Below, piece by piece: positions 36,060 to 45,049 of a stretch of DNA of 64,000 nucleotides; the stretch's first letter is position 1; each line of letters begins with the position of its first letter. Source of the DNA: UBA695 sp042691655. Lineage in GTDB: Bacteria; Verrucomicrobiota; Verrucomicrobiia; Chthoniobacterales; Chthoniobacteraceae. Below the pieces are notes generated by a model, which made no database searches, was not told where the DNA came from, and saw only the letters and a program-made list of their open reading frames with translations. Where the stretch lies: contig CP170506.1 in the NCBI GenBank assembly GCA_042691655.1, positions 2,852,001 to 2,916,000 on the forward strand. The letters are read 5' to 3'. The translations under genes and the position numbers were made by a program.

Positions 36060-38240
36060 TTAGCGCATTGAGCGGCAGCGGCGGCGAATCCGTTGACCGA
36101 ACCCCACACTGCCGAGTCCGCCCAGGAGCAGAGCCCAAGTACTCGGTTCGGGAACCACCGTCAGCGTCACGTCATTGTTATAGCCATCGCCATCGGCGTC
36201 GGATGTGTAACTCAAGAGGTATTCCGTGCCGCTTACCGTGAGCGTATAGTTTGAGTTCGAGGTAATGGTGTAGGTGGAACCGCTCGTGATGATTGTGGCG
36301 AAGTATCCCTTTGTCGTGCCGCTGCCCGTGTTGTCGATGAGCGTTATCCTGGTGCCCAGCGTCAAGCCGCTCAGCGCGGTAAGGTCCAGTGTGCCAGCAA
36401 GGGTGACGCCTCCGCTGACCTTCACTTGGTCATAGGACGTTCCCGCCACCGCACCGCTAACTTCCGCCACTAGTGTGGACGAGGCGTCCGTGGTGAAGTT
36501 GCCCTGGACCGTTGTGATTCCGGGGCTGTTGTCCGAAGCCAGGGTGCCGCTGGTCAGTGTTAAATTGCCTGTCACCGTGCTGTTGCCTTTGAGCAAGCCG
36601 CTGACGGTTGCACTTCCATCAATAGTGCCATTGGCGTTCAACGTGGCTCCCGCAGCAACCGATAGCGTGCTGGTGGATTTGGTCGTGCCGCTTAACGAGG
36701 TGGTGCCGCTTGCCACGGTGACGCTGCTGGCGATGTTATGACCGCTCAGCGCGCTGGTACCGTAGAGCGTGGTGGCTCCCAGGCCCAGGGTGCTACCGTT
36801 GATCGTGCCGTTGTTGACCGTGACGAGGCCGGAAATGGTGCCGCTGCCGCCGAGGATGGCATTGCTGCCGACTGAAACTGCGCTGGAAGCCGAGAGCGAA
36901 CCGTTCACGTCCAGTTCACCCGCAGAAACCGTCGTCGCGCCAGTGTAGGTATTGATGCCATTCAAAGACAACGTGCCTGCGCCGGTCTTCTGTAAACCGC
37001 CTGTTCCCGAAAGCACTCCCGAAAGGGTGATATTGTGCGCGGTCGCCAGGCTGTCTGCCGCCTGGAAGGTGATGTTGCCATTGGTTGAAGTCAGCGTCAT
37101 ATCCATGGCGCTCGACCAATCGGCCGTCGCCGCCACCACACCACCGGAAAGGCTGATTTTAACTGTCTGTTGCGTATAGGTGTTTTTCTGAATACCGCCG
37201 CTACCAATGCTCAGCGTGCCCCCCGTTACGGTCAGCGAACCTACCGTGTTTGCATTATAACTCGTTGTGGCATTTCCAAACAAAAATCCCGCCGCGCTCA
37301 TGGAGCCTCCGCTGAGGCTTACCGCCCCCACAATATTCGCCCCCGTTCCGTTGGCGCCGATGAAGACGGTGCCTGTTGTTGTCAAACTCCCGCCCTCTAC
37401 CTTCAAATACCCGGAACTTGAACTGTCTACATTGATTTGTATTGAACCAGCCGTCACCGTTCCCTGAACCAAGTCCAGCGTTCCCGTTTTCCCATTGCGC
37501 CCGAGCATTATGCTGCCAGCCACCGAGAGAACCGCGTCCTTGGAATTGATGGTATAAGTGGAACTTGTGATTGCTCCAGATGTACTTGGAGAAATAATAG
37601 AATTGCCGGAAGCATTGATCGTCGAGGCCCCCTGGGTCACATTGGCTCCAGTCTGAAACACCCCCATAGTATAGGTGCCGGAAACGATATTAAACGTTCC
37701 AGATCCAATAAGCCCCAAACTGGAGAAGGAACCCCCGCCACCAAGAGTAAGGGTTGCGCCGGAGCTTGCAGACATCGCCACGTATGAACCAACAATATAA
37801 CTATTGATGGTAGCGGCAACCCCGCTATTGACCGTCAACGTGATTCCGTTGGAGAAGTTATTGCTTCCGCCATCAAACTTCAGCCCCAATGTACCGCCGG
37901 TGAGCGTATAACCAGAGGTGGCGAAGGTTAGCGTATTGACACCAATGGATCCTGATAGGGTGATGGTGGAATTGCTAGTCGTGGTGGTCCCCGTGCCAAT
38001 GACCGCACTGGTGCTTGCCGACGTGGTGCTGTTAGCCCATGCCTGATCAGCGGAACCACCGGAAGCCAGCCAATTCACGGAGCTAGTGGACCAGGTGCCT
38101 GCGCCATTGGTGATGGAACCAGTCCCCGTCGCCGCGCCCGACGCATCCCAGTAGTAGGTGACGGTTGTTGCATAGCCGTGCGAGAGGGCCGCTGAAATTG
38201 AAACAATGCCTAAAACAAACTTCTTCAGGGATATTTTCAT
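36060..38240 (-). CDS. Autotransporter-repeat surface protein with PEP-CTERM tail
   Basis: 726 residues. Signal peptide (FVLGIVSISAALSHGYA), then YYWDASGAATGTGS, a long low-complexity Ser/Thr/Gly beta-helix with autotransporter-associated strand repeats (LQKTGAGTLSLNGINTYTGA, TTVSAGELDVNG), and the sorting tail VVPEPSTWALLLGGLGSVGF followed by RIRRR. PEP-CTERM proteins are processed by an exosortase (EpsH/XrtA system) and displayed at the surface, often together with extracellular polysaccharide. No exosortase gene is visible in the window. As first gene of a glycan-degradation operon, it may bind or present the substrate (inference). Confidence 0.87.
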   Translation of the reverse strand: MKISLKKFVLGIVSISAALSHGYATTVTYYWDASGAATGTGSITNGAGTWSTSSVNWLASGGSADQAWANSTTSASTSAVIGTGTTTTSNSTITLSGSIGVNTLTFATSGYTLTGGTLGLKFDGGSNNFSNGITLTVNSGVAATINSYIVGSYVAMSASSGATLTLGGGGSFSSLGLIGSGTFNIVSGTYTMGVFQTGANVTQGASTINASGNSIISPSTSGAITSSTYTINSKDAVLSVAGSIMLGRNGKTGTLDLVQGTVTAGSIQINVDSSSSGYLKVEGGSLTTTGTVFIGANGTGANIVGAVSLSGGSMSAAGFLFGNATTSYNANTVGSLTVTGGTLSIGSGGIQKNTYTQQTVKISLSGGVVAATADWSSAMDMTLTSTNGNITFQAADSLATAHNITLSGVLSGTGGLQKTGAGTLSLNGINTYTGATTVSAGELDVNGSLSASSAVSVGSNAILGGSGTISGLVTVNNGTINGSTLGLGATTLYGTSALSGHNIASSVTVASGTTSLSGTTKSTSTLSVAAGATLNANGTIDGSATVSGLLKGNSTVTGNLTLTSGTLASDNSPGITTVQGNFTTDASSTLVAEVSGAVAGTSYDQVKVSGGVTLAGTLDLTALSGLTLGTRITLIDNTGSGTTKGYFATIITSGSTYTITSNSNYTLTVSGTEYLLSYTSDADGDGYNNDVTLTVVPEPSTWALLLGGLGSVGFGQRIRRRCRSMR

Positions 38241-38285
38241 AACAATTGGGGTTTTGGGGGGTCTGGGATTCGAAATAAAGATTAA

Positions 38286-38306
38286 ACTTACATCGATTTA
38301 AGTAAA
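38286..38306. promoter_or_regulatory. Candidate operator upstream of the autotransporter operon
   Basis: ACTTACATCGATTTAAGTAAA has the core ATCGAT at 38292-38297, about 50 bases before the gene start. ATCGATTTAAGTA (38292-38304) is an exact 13-base match, in the other orientation, to the site before the esterase operon. The AT-rich TTTAATCT nearby could be the -10 box. Confidence 0.5.
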
Positions 38307-38359
38307 GTTAAATTGTAGTCTGGCGAGAGATTTTGTGGATATAAAAATGGCAGCCCAGG

Positions 38360-39082
38360 TCAGGGTTGTTGTTTTTGCCGCATGGCCTCCAGCGTTTTTT
38401 GCTGACGGCTTGAAGCTTCGATAAGCTGTTGGATTTCCGCGGGCAGGGCCGTCGGCACGCCGATGGGATGCAGTGGAGAATAGATGTAGAGAGCGCTGCC
38501 GAGCTTCACACACGCGGGCGCTTTGTCCTCGACCCGAATCCATGCAATCAACTCTGGAAGCGGACAGTCGCCATTGATGGCCGAAGGACCCGGACCGGGA
38601 GGGCGCACGTATTTTTGGCAAGGGTACTTGTCCCGGGCCTCCTCGCCCACATTCAAACCCGGCACAATCCAAGCCGTTCCGGTGTATCCCTTTGTGAAAA
38701 CAGGATATAAATAGTCGGCATCCTGAACCGGCAGTATCGATGCCTTTTGGTGCTCCCCTCCTTTGAGATAGACTCTATTGCCGCAGACATAGCCCTCGGA
38801 GCCATTGCCATCGGTCCAGCGGATCAGTAAACGAATATAATTTTGGTAGCACTCGCCATGGATCGACAACGGACGCCGGAGAGCTTGGATGCGACCGGCA
38901 GGCGGGGGCTCGGTATAGGAAATCGCAATATCCCATGCAGTGCCCGGCGATGGAGCCGCCACGCAACCCGCATTCTCAGGCGGTTGAGCCGATCCATTTT
39001 CCGCGCCCAATACGGACGCAACCAACCAGAACAAGCAGGTGATCCAACGACAACGCATCGAAACGGAACGAGGGCTATTCAT
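38360..39082 (-). CDS. Secreted protein at the tail of Verru_Chthon cassette 2, function unknown
   Basis: 240 residues, signal peptide (WITCLFWLVASVLGAENG), several cysteines (GECYQNY, GYVCGNR, YPCQKYV, NGDCPLP) that could form disulfides, and a helical Gln-rich end (IQQLIEASSRQQKTLEAM). Overlaps the end of vccA by 8 bases, so it is the fifth gene of that operon. I know no family for it. The first cassette has an equivalent secreted tail gene at 3864-4589. Confidence 0.72.
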   Translation of the reverse strand: MNSPRSVSMRCRWITCLFWLVASVLGAENGSAQPPENAGCVAAPSPGTAWDIAISYTEPPPAGRIQALRRPLSIHGECYQNYIRLLIRWTDGNGSEGYVCGNRVYLKGGEHQKASILPVQDADYLYPVFTKGYTGTAWIVPGLNVGEEARDKYPCQKYVRPPGPGPSAINGDCPLPELIAWIRVEDKAPACVKLGSALYIYSPLHPIGVPTALPAEIQQLIEASSRQQKTLEAMRQKQQP

Positions 39083-42000
39083 TGACGGGCTCCAGTTGTT
39101 GGGAGATCACGGCGCCTGTATAACGGTCGATGGCCACGGAAAGCCAATAACGCCGCTCCCCATCCACATAGAAATCGCTCAAACTCGCAGCATTCTTAGG
39201 ATAGCACCCCGACTGCGCCACCACATCGATCAGCAAATTCCAAGTCCGGCTCTGCGTTGCGCCGCCGAGGGCCCGGATGACAGCCTCCCGGTGGGTCTTA
39301 ATGGAATCAAGATTGGCGTTGTTTTTCAGCGTTCCCGCAACCGTCCCGGAATACATGAACGTCGCAAGGTCCGCGGCATTCCTTGGAATTTGGGCCGTCG
39401 CCGTGCCACTGCTATAGGTATAGGCCGAATAAACGGAGGCCAAGGCGGCTCCGGCGGTGGAATCCAGAGGCGTGGTGCCATCGGGCTCCTGGGCCACCCC
39501 TTGGAGCAAAGCTTGGTATGGCGCGCTCAAGTTGGCATTGAGACTGATCCGTGCCGCCGTCACCCGGGGCTCGTCGCTCAGCGAAAAGAGATCGAGCAAC
39601 GCGCTGTCGGCACTGGTTTCATCGAAGAAGCTGAGCGTCTTCCACGGCGTATCCCGGAAAACATAACCCAGCTCACCCACCGAGCGGAAAGGCCGGTTCA
39701 ACACCACCGGGCGCAGAGTATTATCGGAGGTGCTATAAAACGGATTCGATTCGGAATAGCTCGAAAGCCACAAATCCGCCGGGCGCACCGTCGCGTCGCG
39801 GTCTTGAATATTTGCAATGGCGCTGGCGTGCGAAATTCCAGAGGAATCGGCATCCGTATCGCTCCAATTCGTTTTCCCCCCCTGCACCCACCGGGCCGGG
39901 TAAACGTCCAAAAGATTGGCTCCCGTGGAGCCGGCGTTGCCCGAGGCAAACGGCATTTGGTAGCGGAACCCGCCATTCCAATACATGTCGGAAGCAATGG
40001 TGGCCATCAACGGTTGCGTGGCGGTCGTGTTGAGGCCGACACTGCGGCTGACTCCAAACCGGCTCGTGCGCGGATCGAGTTTGCCGAAAAACGCCGAGAG
40101 GTTCTTATTGACCGCTTTGTCTGGATTGGTGCGCGTAATGTTGGTGACTCCCCCCGCTCCAGTGACAGGCTGGGTGGCCACCCCCCAGTCCACCACGCCA
40201 TTGAGCCCCGTACCGGCCTCCATAAAAGCTTCGTTGCCCCCGAGCGTGTCGTAGATCCGCCAATTACCCGAGGCATCCTTGTATTCCATAACCACCAGCA
40301 CATTGCCCATTTGCGTTCGGAACCCCGCCCCGGTCGCCGTGGGGTTGGCTGCCGTAATGATAGGGAATGTTTCCGGAACGCCGGTATAGTCGTAATAGAC
40401 AAAGGCATGGATATCACCGTGGTCCGCATCAACGTGGGAAGTGGCCACCAGTTGATCCAATCGGGTATTGATGGTGGAGGCGTAACTGCCCTTCACCACC
40501 TTGGGATACGCCTGAAAATTGGAATACGAAGACTGTGGAATTTCAATAGCGGAACGGCCGCTCAAATTGTCGTTGCTGGGCGTTCGGGTTAGGTGCGAGG
40601 AATCGTTTGGGTTGTAGACTTTCACCGCAGCTCCTGACGCGATCCGAATTTGGACGGAACTGGGAGCGGCGGTATTAGTCATCCCGCTGCGATGGGGATT
40701 ATACAGCACCGGCGCCAGGAACAGGGTACACCAATCAAGCTGGTTGGAGGTGCCGTCGACCTTCGTAACGGACCAGAGATCACCGGCCACCAGGCCGTAA
40801 AGATACGGCAAATCCTCAACCCCATGAACCGGGATGGCCGTTCCGCCGATGGAAAAGCTGATGGTCGTCGGGTAGTCGTCGGAATCGGCACAATCAATCA
40901 TGTTCGCGCCAACGCGGATAATTTGCAGATCCTGCACACCGTCCCTGACGTTCTGTTCGGAACTCGCCACGGTGGTATTTGTCGCCGCCTTGCCCAGCGA
41001 GGCGTCAAGAATGCCCGCTTTGATCAATTCAAAGAAATTCGGCTCCCGCGTACCGGAGGTCAATTCGCCAAGCGTCTTGATATCGTCATTTTGGTTGGAC
41101 GCCACATAGGCCCAATTCTTGTCGGTATCGTTCCATTGCAGACCGAAACAATCCGCTATCGCCTGCGTTTGTTGCATACCGGTCAAGGACGCATTAAATG
41201 CATCGGTATTAGGGCCGTTCGAACCGATCCAGGCCAGCTTCCGCAATGAAAAACGGCGCTGGAGCAAAGAATCACCCGCCAAAACAGTGTAGGTTTCAGG
41301 GACCCCATCGTCTCGGTAATGAGTCACCGTGCCACTCGTTACAAAGCGGATATCCGGCAAATTGGGATTGGTGCCCGTGGCCGTGGGGGGGATGAAACTG
41401 GGAGCGCTCGATGAGCGGGAAAAATGGGTGAGCGCCTCGGCCGACGAGGCCAGATAGGGATGGTTGAGAAGATCACGCCGGGACAGGATTGCATTATCCC
41501 CCACGGCGGCGGACAAATACCCGGACTGCGCCGCCGCCAACGCCGCTCCCGTGCCCGACACCGCCGAACGCGGAACCCCCGTGGCCCACTCGTTGAAAGT
41601 GGCCGTGTCGCTAGTCACCGCGTTGCGCCAGGCAAGAAAGCTCGTCACATTCGACGGGCTCACTCCCAATGCCGAAAGATCGGCATACACCTGCGAGGAT
41701 TTGTATCCGGCAAGACCGCTGGCAGACGAGGAATACCCAGCCACATTGGCATTCATGAGCCCCCCGAGATCATAAACCGTGAAGGCAAACCGCCCGATCA
41801 CAAAATCGTTGCTCGAAGTCGTTTTCGCATCGGCAATCGCAGGCACTTTGATCCCGTTGCCCCGCGTAATCATCATCCACACAGGCAGCTTCGTTTGCGT
41901 TCCCAACTGCGGTCCATAGCTGCCAAACCACCGCGTGGATGAAATCGAGCGGCTGTTGATGCTTCGAGTGCCGATGTCCACCGTCGATCCCACGCGCACA

Positions 42001-42395
42001 CTCGAACCGTCAGGCCGCACTCCGGTTCCGCTGGCCGACACCTTCAGCAGGGTCGAAGCCCCCAGCGTGTCGGGGTTGCTAATGCCCACCTTCTTGGGCA
42101 CCGTGTCCGCCCCGGTTTTCGGTTGATATAGCGTGGGTGTTCCGGAAGTCAGGAGCGTCGAATAGTCCGTGCTGGAAATCTCGTCTCGAAGCTCTCCCGT
42201 AATGATATTGAGCGCATTGCGCGCCAACAGATCCGTCTTGATTTGGCTGGTGCTTGTGACGGCGATCTGCCGGTTCAGCGAAGAGCGGGAAAAAAACGCC
42301 ATGACGAGCACGGTCATGAGAACCAGGATGCTTAAAGTGATCACAAGGGCCACGCCACGCCGTTGGTCGCCGCGAATTCGATGGAAAAGGTTCAT
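39075..42395 (-). CDS. Verru_Chthon cassette protein A (VccA)
   Basis: 1106 residues. Starts with RRGVALVITLSILVLMTVLV, a single N-terminal helix like PilX/GspK minor pilins, then a very large Thr/Ser/Asn-rich extracytoplasmic part. Shares its ends and the NRPFRSVGELGYVFRDTPWK block with the VccA at 806-3874. Genes vccD, vccB, vccC and vccA follow each other with 4-base ATGA overlaps and must be translated together. By order and leader type the four proteins mirror GspH, I, J and K minor pseudopilins (inference). Biological role of the family is not known to me. Confidence 0.9.
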   Translation of the reverse strand: MNLFHRIRGDQRRGVALVITLSILVLMTVLVMAFFSRSSLNRQIAVTSTSQIKTDLLARNALNIITGELRDEISSTDYSTLLTSGTPTLYQPKTGADTVPKKVGISNPDTLGASTLLKVSASGTGVRPDGSSVRVGSTVDIGTRSINSRSISSTRWFGSYGPQLGTQTKLPVWMMITRGNGIKVPAIADAKTTSSNDFVIGRFAFTVYDLGGLMNANVAGYSSSASGLAGYKSSQVYADLSALGVSPSNVTSFLAWRNAVTSDTATFNEWATGVPRSAVSGTGAALAAAQSGYLSAAVGDNAILSRRDLLNHPYLASSAEALTHFSRSSSAPSFIPPTATGTNPNLPDIRFVTSGTVTHYRDDGVPETYTVLAGDSLLQRRFSLRKLAWIGSNGPNTDAFNASLTGMQQTQAIADCFGLQWNDTDKNWAYVASNQNDDIKTLGELTSGTREPNFFELIKAGILDASLGKAATNTTVASSEQNVRDGVQDLQIIRVGANMIDCADSDDYPTTISFSIGGTAIPVHGVEDLPYLYGLVAGDLWSVTKVDGTSNQLDWCTLFLAPVLYNPHRSGMTNTAAPSSVQIRIASGAAVKVYNPNDSSHLTRTPSNDNLSGRSAIEIPQSSYSNFQAYPKVVKGSYASTINTRLDQLVATSHVDADHGDIHAFVYYDYTGVPETFPIITAANPTATGAGFRTQMGNVLVVMEYKDASGNWRIYDTLGGNEAFMEAGTGLNGVVDWGVATQPVTGAGGVTNITRTNPDKAVNKNLSAFFGKLDPRTSRFGVSRSVGLNTTATQPLMATIASDMYWNGGFRYQMPFASGNAGSTGANLLDVYPARWVQGGKTNWSDTDADSSGISHASAIANIQDRDATVRPADLWLSSYSESNPFYSTSDNTLRPVVLNRPFRSVGELGYVFRDTPWKTLSFFDETSADSALLDLFSLSDEPRVTAARISLNANLSAPYQALLQGVAQEPDGTTPLDSTAGAALASVYSAYTYSSGTATAQIPRNAADLATFMYSGTVAGTLKNNANLDSIKTHREAVIRALGGATQSRTWNLLIDVVAQSGCYPKNAASLSDFYVDGERRYWLSVAIDRYTGAVISQQLEPVNE

Positions 42396-43357
42396 GGTTG
42401 GCTGGTGCCAGACGAAGTCATGGGGTAGCTGCGTTGAAAAACCCGGATGGATTGACGAACCGCCAGTGGAACAGAACTAGGCAACTGGCTCGCCGTGCCA
42501 GCCGTGTCATACCATACCTGCAACGGCGCGGTATTGATGGAAGACGGTGCTGGGAAACAAGCCGCCAAGGCATTGATCTGAGCCGCCGATTGCAGCAGTT
42601 TCAGGCTGTCGAGATCGATGGCTACGATTCCCACCACCAGCGAATCGACCCGCGACAGGTCCACGTAAGCCACGCTCTCGCTCCGATCCGTCGAGGTCCA
42701 CGACGCAACCGGCGGACTGTAAACTATCTGCCCCCGGGCGTGATCCAATTGCGTCGAATCGGAAAGTGTCACGGATTGGTTGTCCATGGAAAGTTTGAAC
42801 CCGATCACCATTTGAATCACCCCGGGAGCCAGGATATCGTAGTCGCTGGACCCCGTCGAATTTTGAGGCAGCAGCGCGGAGGGAAAGGCCGCGTCCGAAA
42901 AGCGGATCGGAAGCCCGTTGGCTTTCAGTCCAAAGAATCCCGTCTGGCTCCAGTTCACCGGCATTCCGGCGCGGATCAGGCAAGGCAGGTTGTGGTTGTC
43001 CCGATGCGTGGCAAGCTGGTAGGCGACCAGCGACATTTTCCGGTTATCAGCGGCCGTCCCCGTGGAGGCCACCATGGAAAAAAAACGCAAAATATTACCC
43101 GTTCCCAGCGAATCATTCACAGCGACCAGATCAAAATCGGGCCGCCGCACCAGCCCCGCGAAGTCCATCCCAAGGCGGTCCAGCACCAGTCGCGCCTGGG
43201 CCGCGGCATCCACCGGTCGGTTGCTCAACTGCACCGAGTGGCTTGTGGCGCTCGTAATTTGCACGATGACCAAAGCAAGGACGAGAAAGACACTCATCGC
43301 CATTATCACCTCAATCAGGCTGAACCCGGACATGAACTTGCGAGGGTTAACTTTCAT
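42392..43357 (-). CDS. Verru_Chthon cassette protein C (VccC)
   Basis: 321 residues with a type IV prepilin leader: MKVNPRKFMSG then FSLIEVIMAMSVFLVLALVI, that is, cleavage after Gly, Phe at +1 and Glu at +5. The soluble part contains LVRRPDFDLV, SLVAYQLAT and VAYVDLSRVDSLVVGIVAID, all matched in the partial VccC at the start of the window. Needs a prepilin peptidase, none of which is in the window. Overlaps both neighbours by 4 bases. Confidence 0.9.
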   Translation of the reverse strand: MKVNPRKFMSGFSLIEVIMAMSVFLVLALVIVQITSATSHSVQLSNRPVDAAAQARLVLDRLGMDFAGLVRRPDFDLVAVNDSLGTGNILRFFSMVASTGTAADNRKMSLVAYQLATHRDNHNLPCLIRAGMPVNWSQTGFFGLKANGLPIRFSDAAFPSALLPQNSTGSSDYDILAPGVIQMVIGFKLSMDNQSVTLSDSTQLDHARGQIVYSPPVASWTSTDRSESVAYVDLSRVDSLVVGIVAIDLDSLKLLQSAAQINALAACFPAPSSINTAPLQVWYDTAGTASQLPSSVPLAVRQSIRVFQRSYPMTSSGTSQP

Positions 43358-43890
43358 GGCAATGGAAAAGCAACGTAGGTTTCCACATACCCCTTAACGC
43401 CCGGAGCCGAAGTCAGTCGCGTCGCATCGTCCGTTGAAACCGATGGCCAGTTCACCACCAATCGCGCCTCCACCGGAGCCAGACTTCCATTGGTGGGGAT
43501 GCGGGTGTAAACCACTGAAACTTGGTAATGTGATTGGGCCGCCGTCGAGACCGCGCCACTGTCCGTCACCCCCGTGGTGTATCCGCCCCCCAAAACATTG
43601 GTGTCCAGCGTGGAATTCACCACCATTCGGCTGCCACTCATCACGTAGGGCAACTTCAACCCGAAGAGTTGCGAACTGCCGGAATTGGCCAATGGATGGG
43701 TCCCGCGCAAATCGTCTTCCAGCATCGTCAAAAGATTGCCAGCCTGGGTTTCCTCGTAGGAAATCTTGTTGCTCATAATCCCCATGGGAAGTAACGCCAC
43801 CACGCTCAAGAGGGCGACGGATACAATCCCCAAAGCGAGAACCACCTCAACCAAGCTAAATGCCCTCAACTGAATGGATCGGCCCATCAC
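43354..43890 (-). CDS. Verru_Chthon cassette protein B (VccB)
   Basis: 178 residues. The N-terminus is LRAFSLVEVVLALGIVSVAL, a prepilin-type helix with Glu at +5 relative to Phe. The position of the usual Gly at -1 is taken by Ala, as in some pseudopilins. A small soluble domain follows, ending YVETYVAFPLP. Corresponds in place and size to GspI/PilV-type minor pilins. Overlaps vccD and vccC by 4 bases each. Confidence 0.88.
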   Translation of the reverse strand: MMGRSIQLRAFSLVEVVLALGIVSVALLSVVALLPMGIMSNKISYEETQAGNLLTMLEDDLRGTHPLANSGSSQLFGLKLPYVMSGSRMVVNSTLDTNVLGGGYTTGVTDSGAVSTAAQSHYQVSVVYTRIPTNGSLAPVEARLVVNWPSVSTDDATRLTSAPGVKGYVETYVAFPLP

Positions 43891-44618
43891 ATGTTTTCTT
43901 TTCGCAGAATATCAACCCGTCCATTTACCCCGGAAATGCGAACAATAAACGGGTTCTTGTTCCGGGCCGTCGCGAGGTTGTTAGGCTGCACCGGCTGATC
44001 GCACGCAATTTTGATGTAACGGGCCGTCTGCCCCTGGACCACGCAGGCCTCGCCCGCCGGGTTAAATTGCACAAAGGAACTAAACGTAACCGTCCCCATT
44101 CCCGGGATCGCTTTTGAAAATGAAGCAATGTCGGTATCCGATGGCGTGGCATCGTCAGTGGTGGAGGGATTGGTGGCATTCAACAACGCGTCATACACGC
44201 ATACGTTATCCATGGTAAGCGATTTTCCCAATGGAATCCATTTGGAGGAATTGGCCATATCGGCCCCGGTATTGGCACTTAAGGTTGAATCCGCCGCGCC
44301 CATCGCCAGCACAACCGTTGCCGGCAATCCCCGGCCCGATGCGGCGGCATCCACCTGCCCCAGCGCCAGCCGCACATAGGTGTTATTGGCCATCGCGTAA
44401 ATTCGCGCGCCTTCGACTTTTTGGGATAACTCCACCGACATACGATTAACCGTCCGGCTCCCTTGCAGCGTCCCCATCACCGGGCCGGAAATCATGGTCA
44501 GTAGCGATACCAACCCAATGACAAACATCAGCTCAACGAGCGAAAAGGCCCCCCGCCTAGAAAAGGAGTAAACGCCGCAATTCAGCGGGTGCTGTCTCAG
44601 GTAGGGGAACGAGATCAT
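43887..44618 (-). CDS. Verru_Chthon cassette protein D (VccD)
   Basis: 243 residues and first gene of the cassette. A 21-residue basic leader precedes RRGAFSLVELMFVIGLVSLL, again a prepilin-type helix with Glu at +5. Next is GSRTVNRMSVELSQKVEGAR, typical of GspH/FimT-like proteins, and a beta-rich C-terminal domain ending VNGRVDILRKENM. A promoter-like pair of hexamers lies immediately upstream. Confidence 0.88.
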   Translation of the reverse strand: MISFPYLRQHPLNCGVYSFSRRGAFSLVELMFVIGLVSLLTMISGPVMGTLQGSRTVNRMSVELSQKVEGARIYAMANNTYVRLALGQVDAAASGRGLPATVVLAMGAADSTLSANTGADMANSSKWIPLGKSLTMDNVCVYDALLNATNPSTTDDATPSDTDIASFSKAIPGMGTVTFSSFVQFNPAGEACVVQGQTARYIKIACDQPVQPNNLATARNKNPFIVRISGVNGRVDILRKENM

Positions 44619-44625
44619 GCTTGAA

Positions 44626-44653
44626 CTTATATCGCTAACAGTTTTGTTTGCAA
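44626..44653 (-). promoter_or_regulatory. Probable promoter of the second Verru_Chthon cassette
   Basis: On the minus strand TTGCAA (44653-44648), a 16-base spacer and TATAAG (44631-44626) resemble -35 and -10 boxes. Only 7 bases separate the -10 box from the vccD ATG, so transcription could begin at or next to the start codon (leaderless mRNA). Confidence 0.4.
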
Positions 44654-45049
44654 GAAAAATTCGAGCCCCATTGCTACGCCATTTTTCAGATTTTCAAGCC
44701 AACACCATTTTCCTTGTGTGAACCCGATCTGCTAAGATGGGCAACGACGATAGCAATAAAGCGATCTTCCAAACCAAGGCCGTCCTATGCAAAAAAATGT
44801 CCCAGCATAAGCTCTTTGAAATCTGGAGAATAGTGATGGCGAAAAAGTGGGCGTTTGGTTCCGTTTTTAGGCGGCTTTGCGCTAGTAGTGCCACAAAAGT
44901 CCGCCGAGCCGAGATTCGTATTCAGCGGGATCGACAGCGGAATAGAAACAACGCCAATCGTTCGTTTTCCGAGTCCTTGGTGCGCTGTTGCCGTGGTTTT
45001 CGCATTTCCGGATTAGAAATGACCAAACAACGAAAATAACAAGACAACC
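44654..45049. other. No gene seen
   Basis: About 400 bases between the cassette promoter and the first mobile-element debris, without a convincing gene on either strand. Confidence 0.5.

Noticed and set aside
36060..38240. Repeat-rich segment as possible CRISPR or tandem-repeat array
   Set aside because: The repetition is at protein level (autotransporter beta-strand repeats); no regular DNA repeat and spacer pattern.
39039..40592. 517-codon open frame on the plus strand
   Set aside because: Antisense to vccA; extreme Arg/Gly/Ile content and no recognisable domain.
42398..43378. 326-codon open frame on the plus strand
   Set aside because: Antisense to vccC, which has a prepilin leader and a paralogue in the window.
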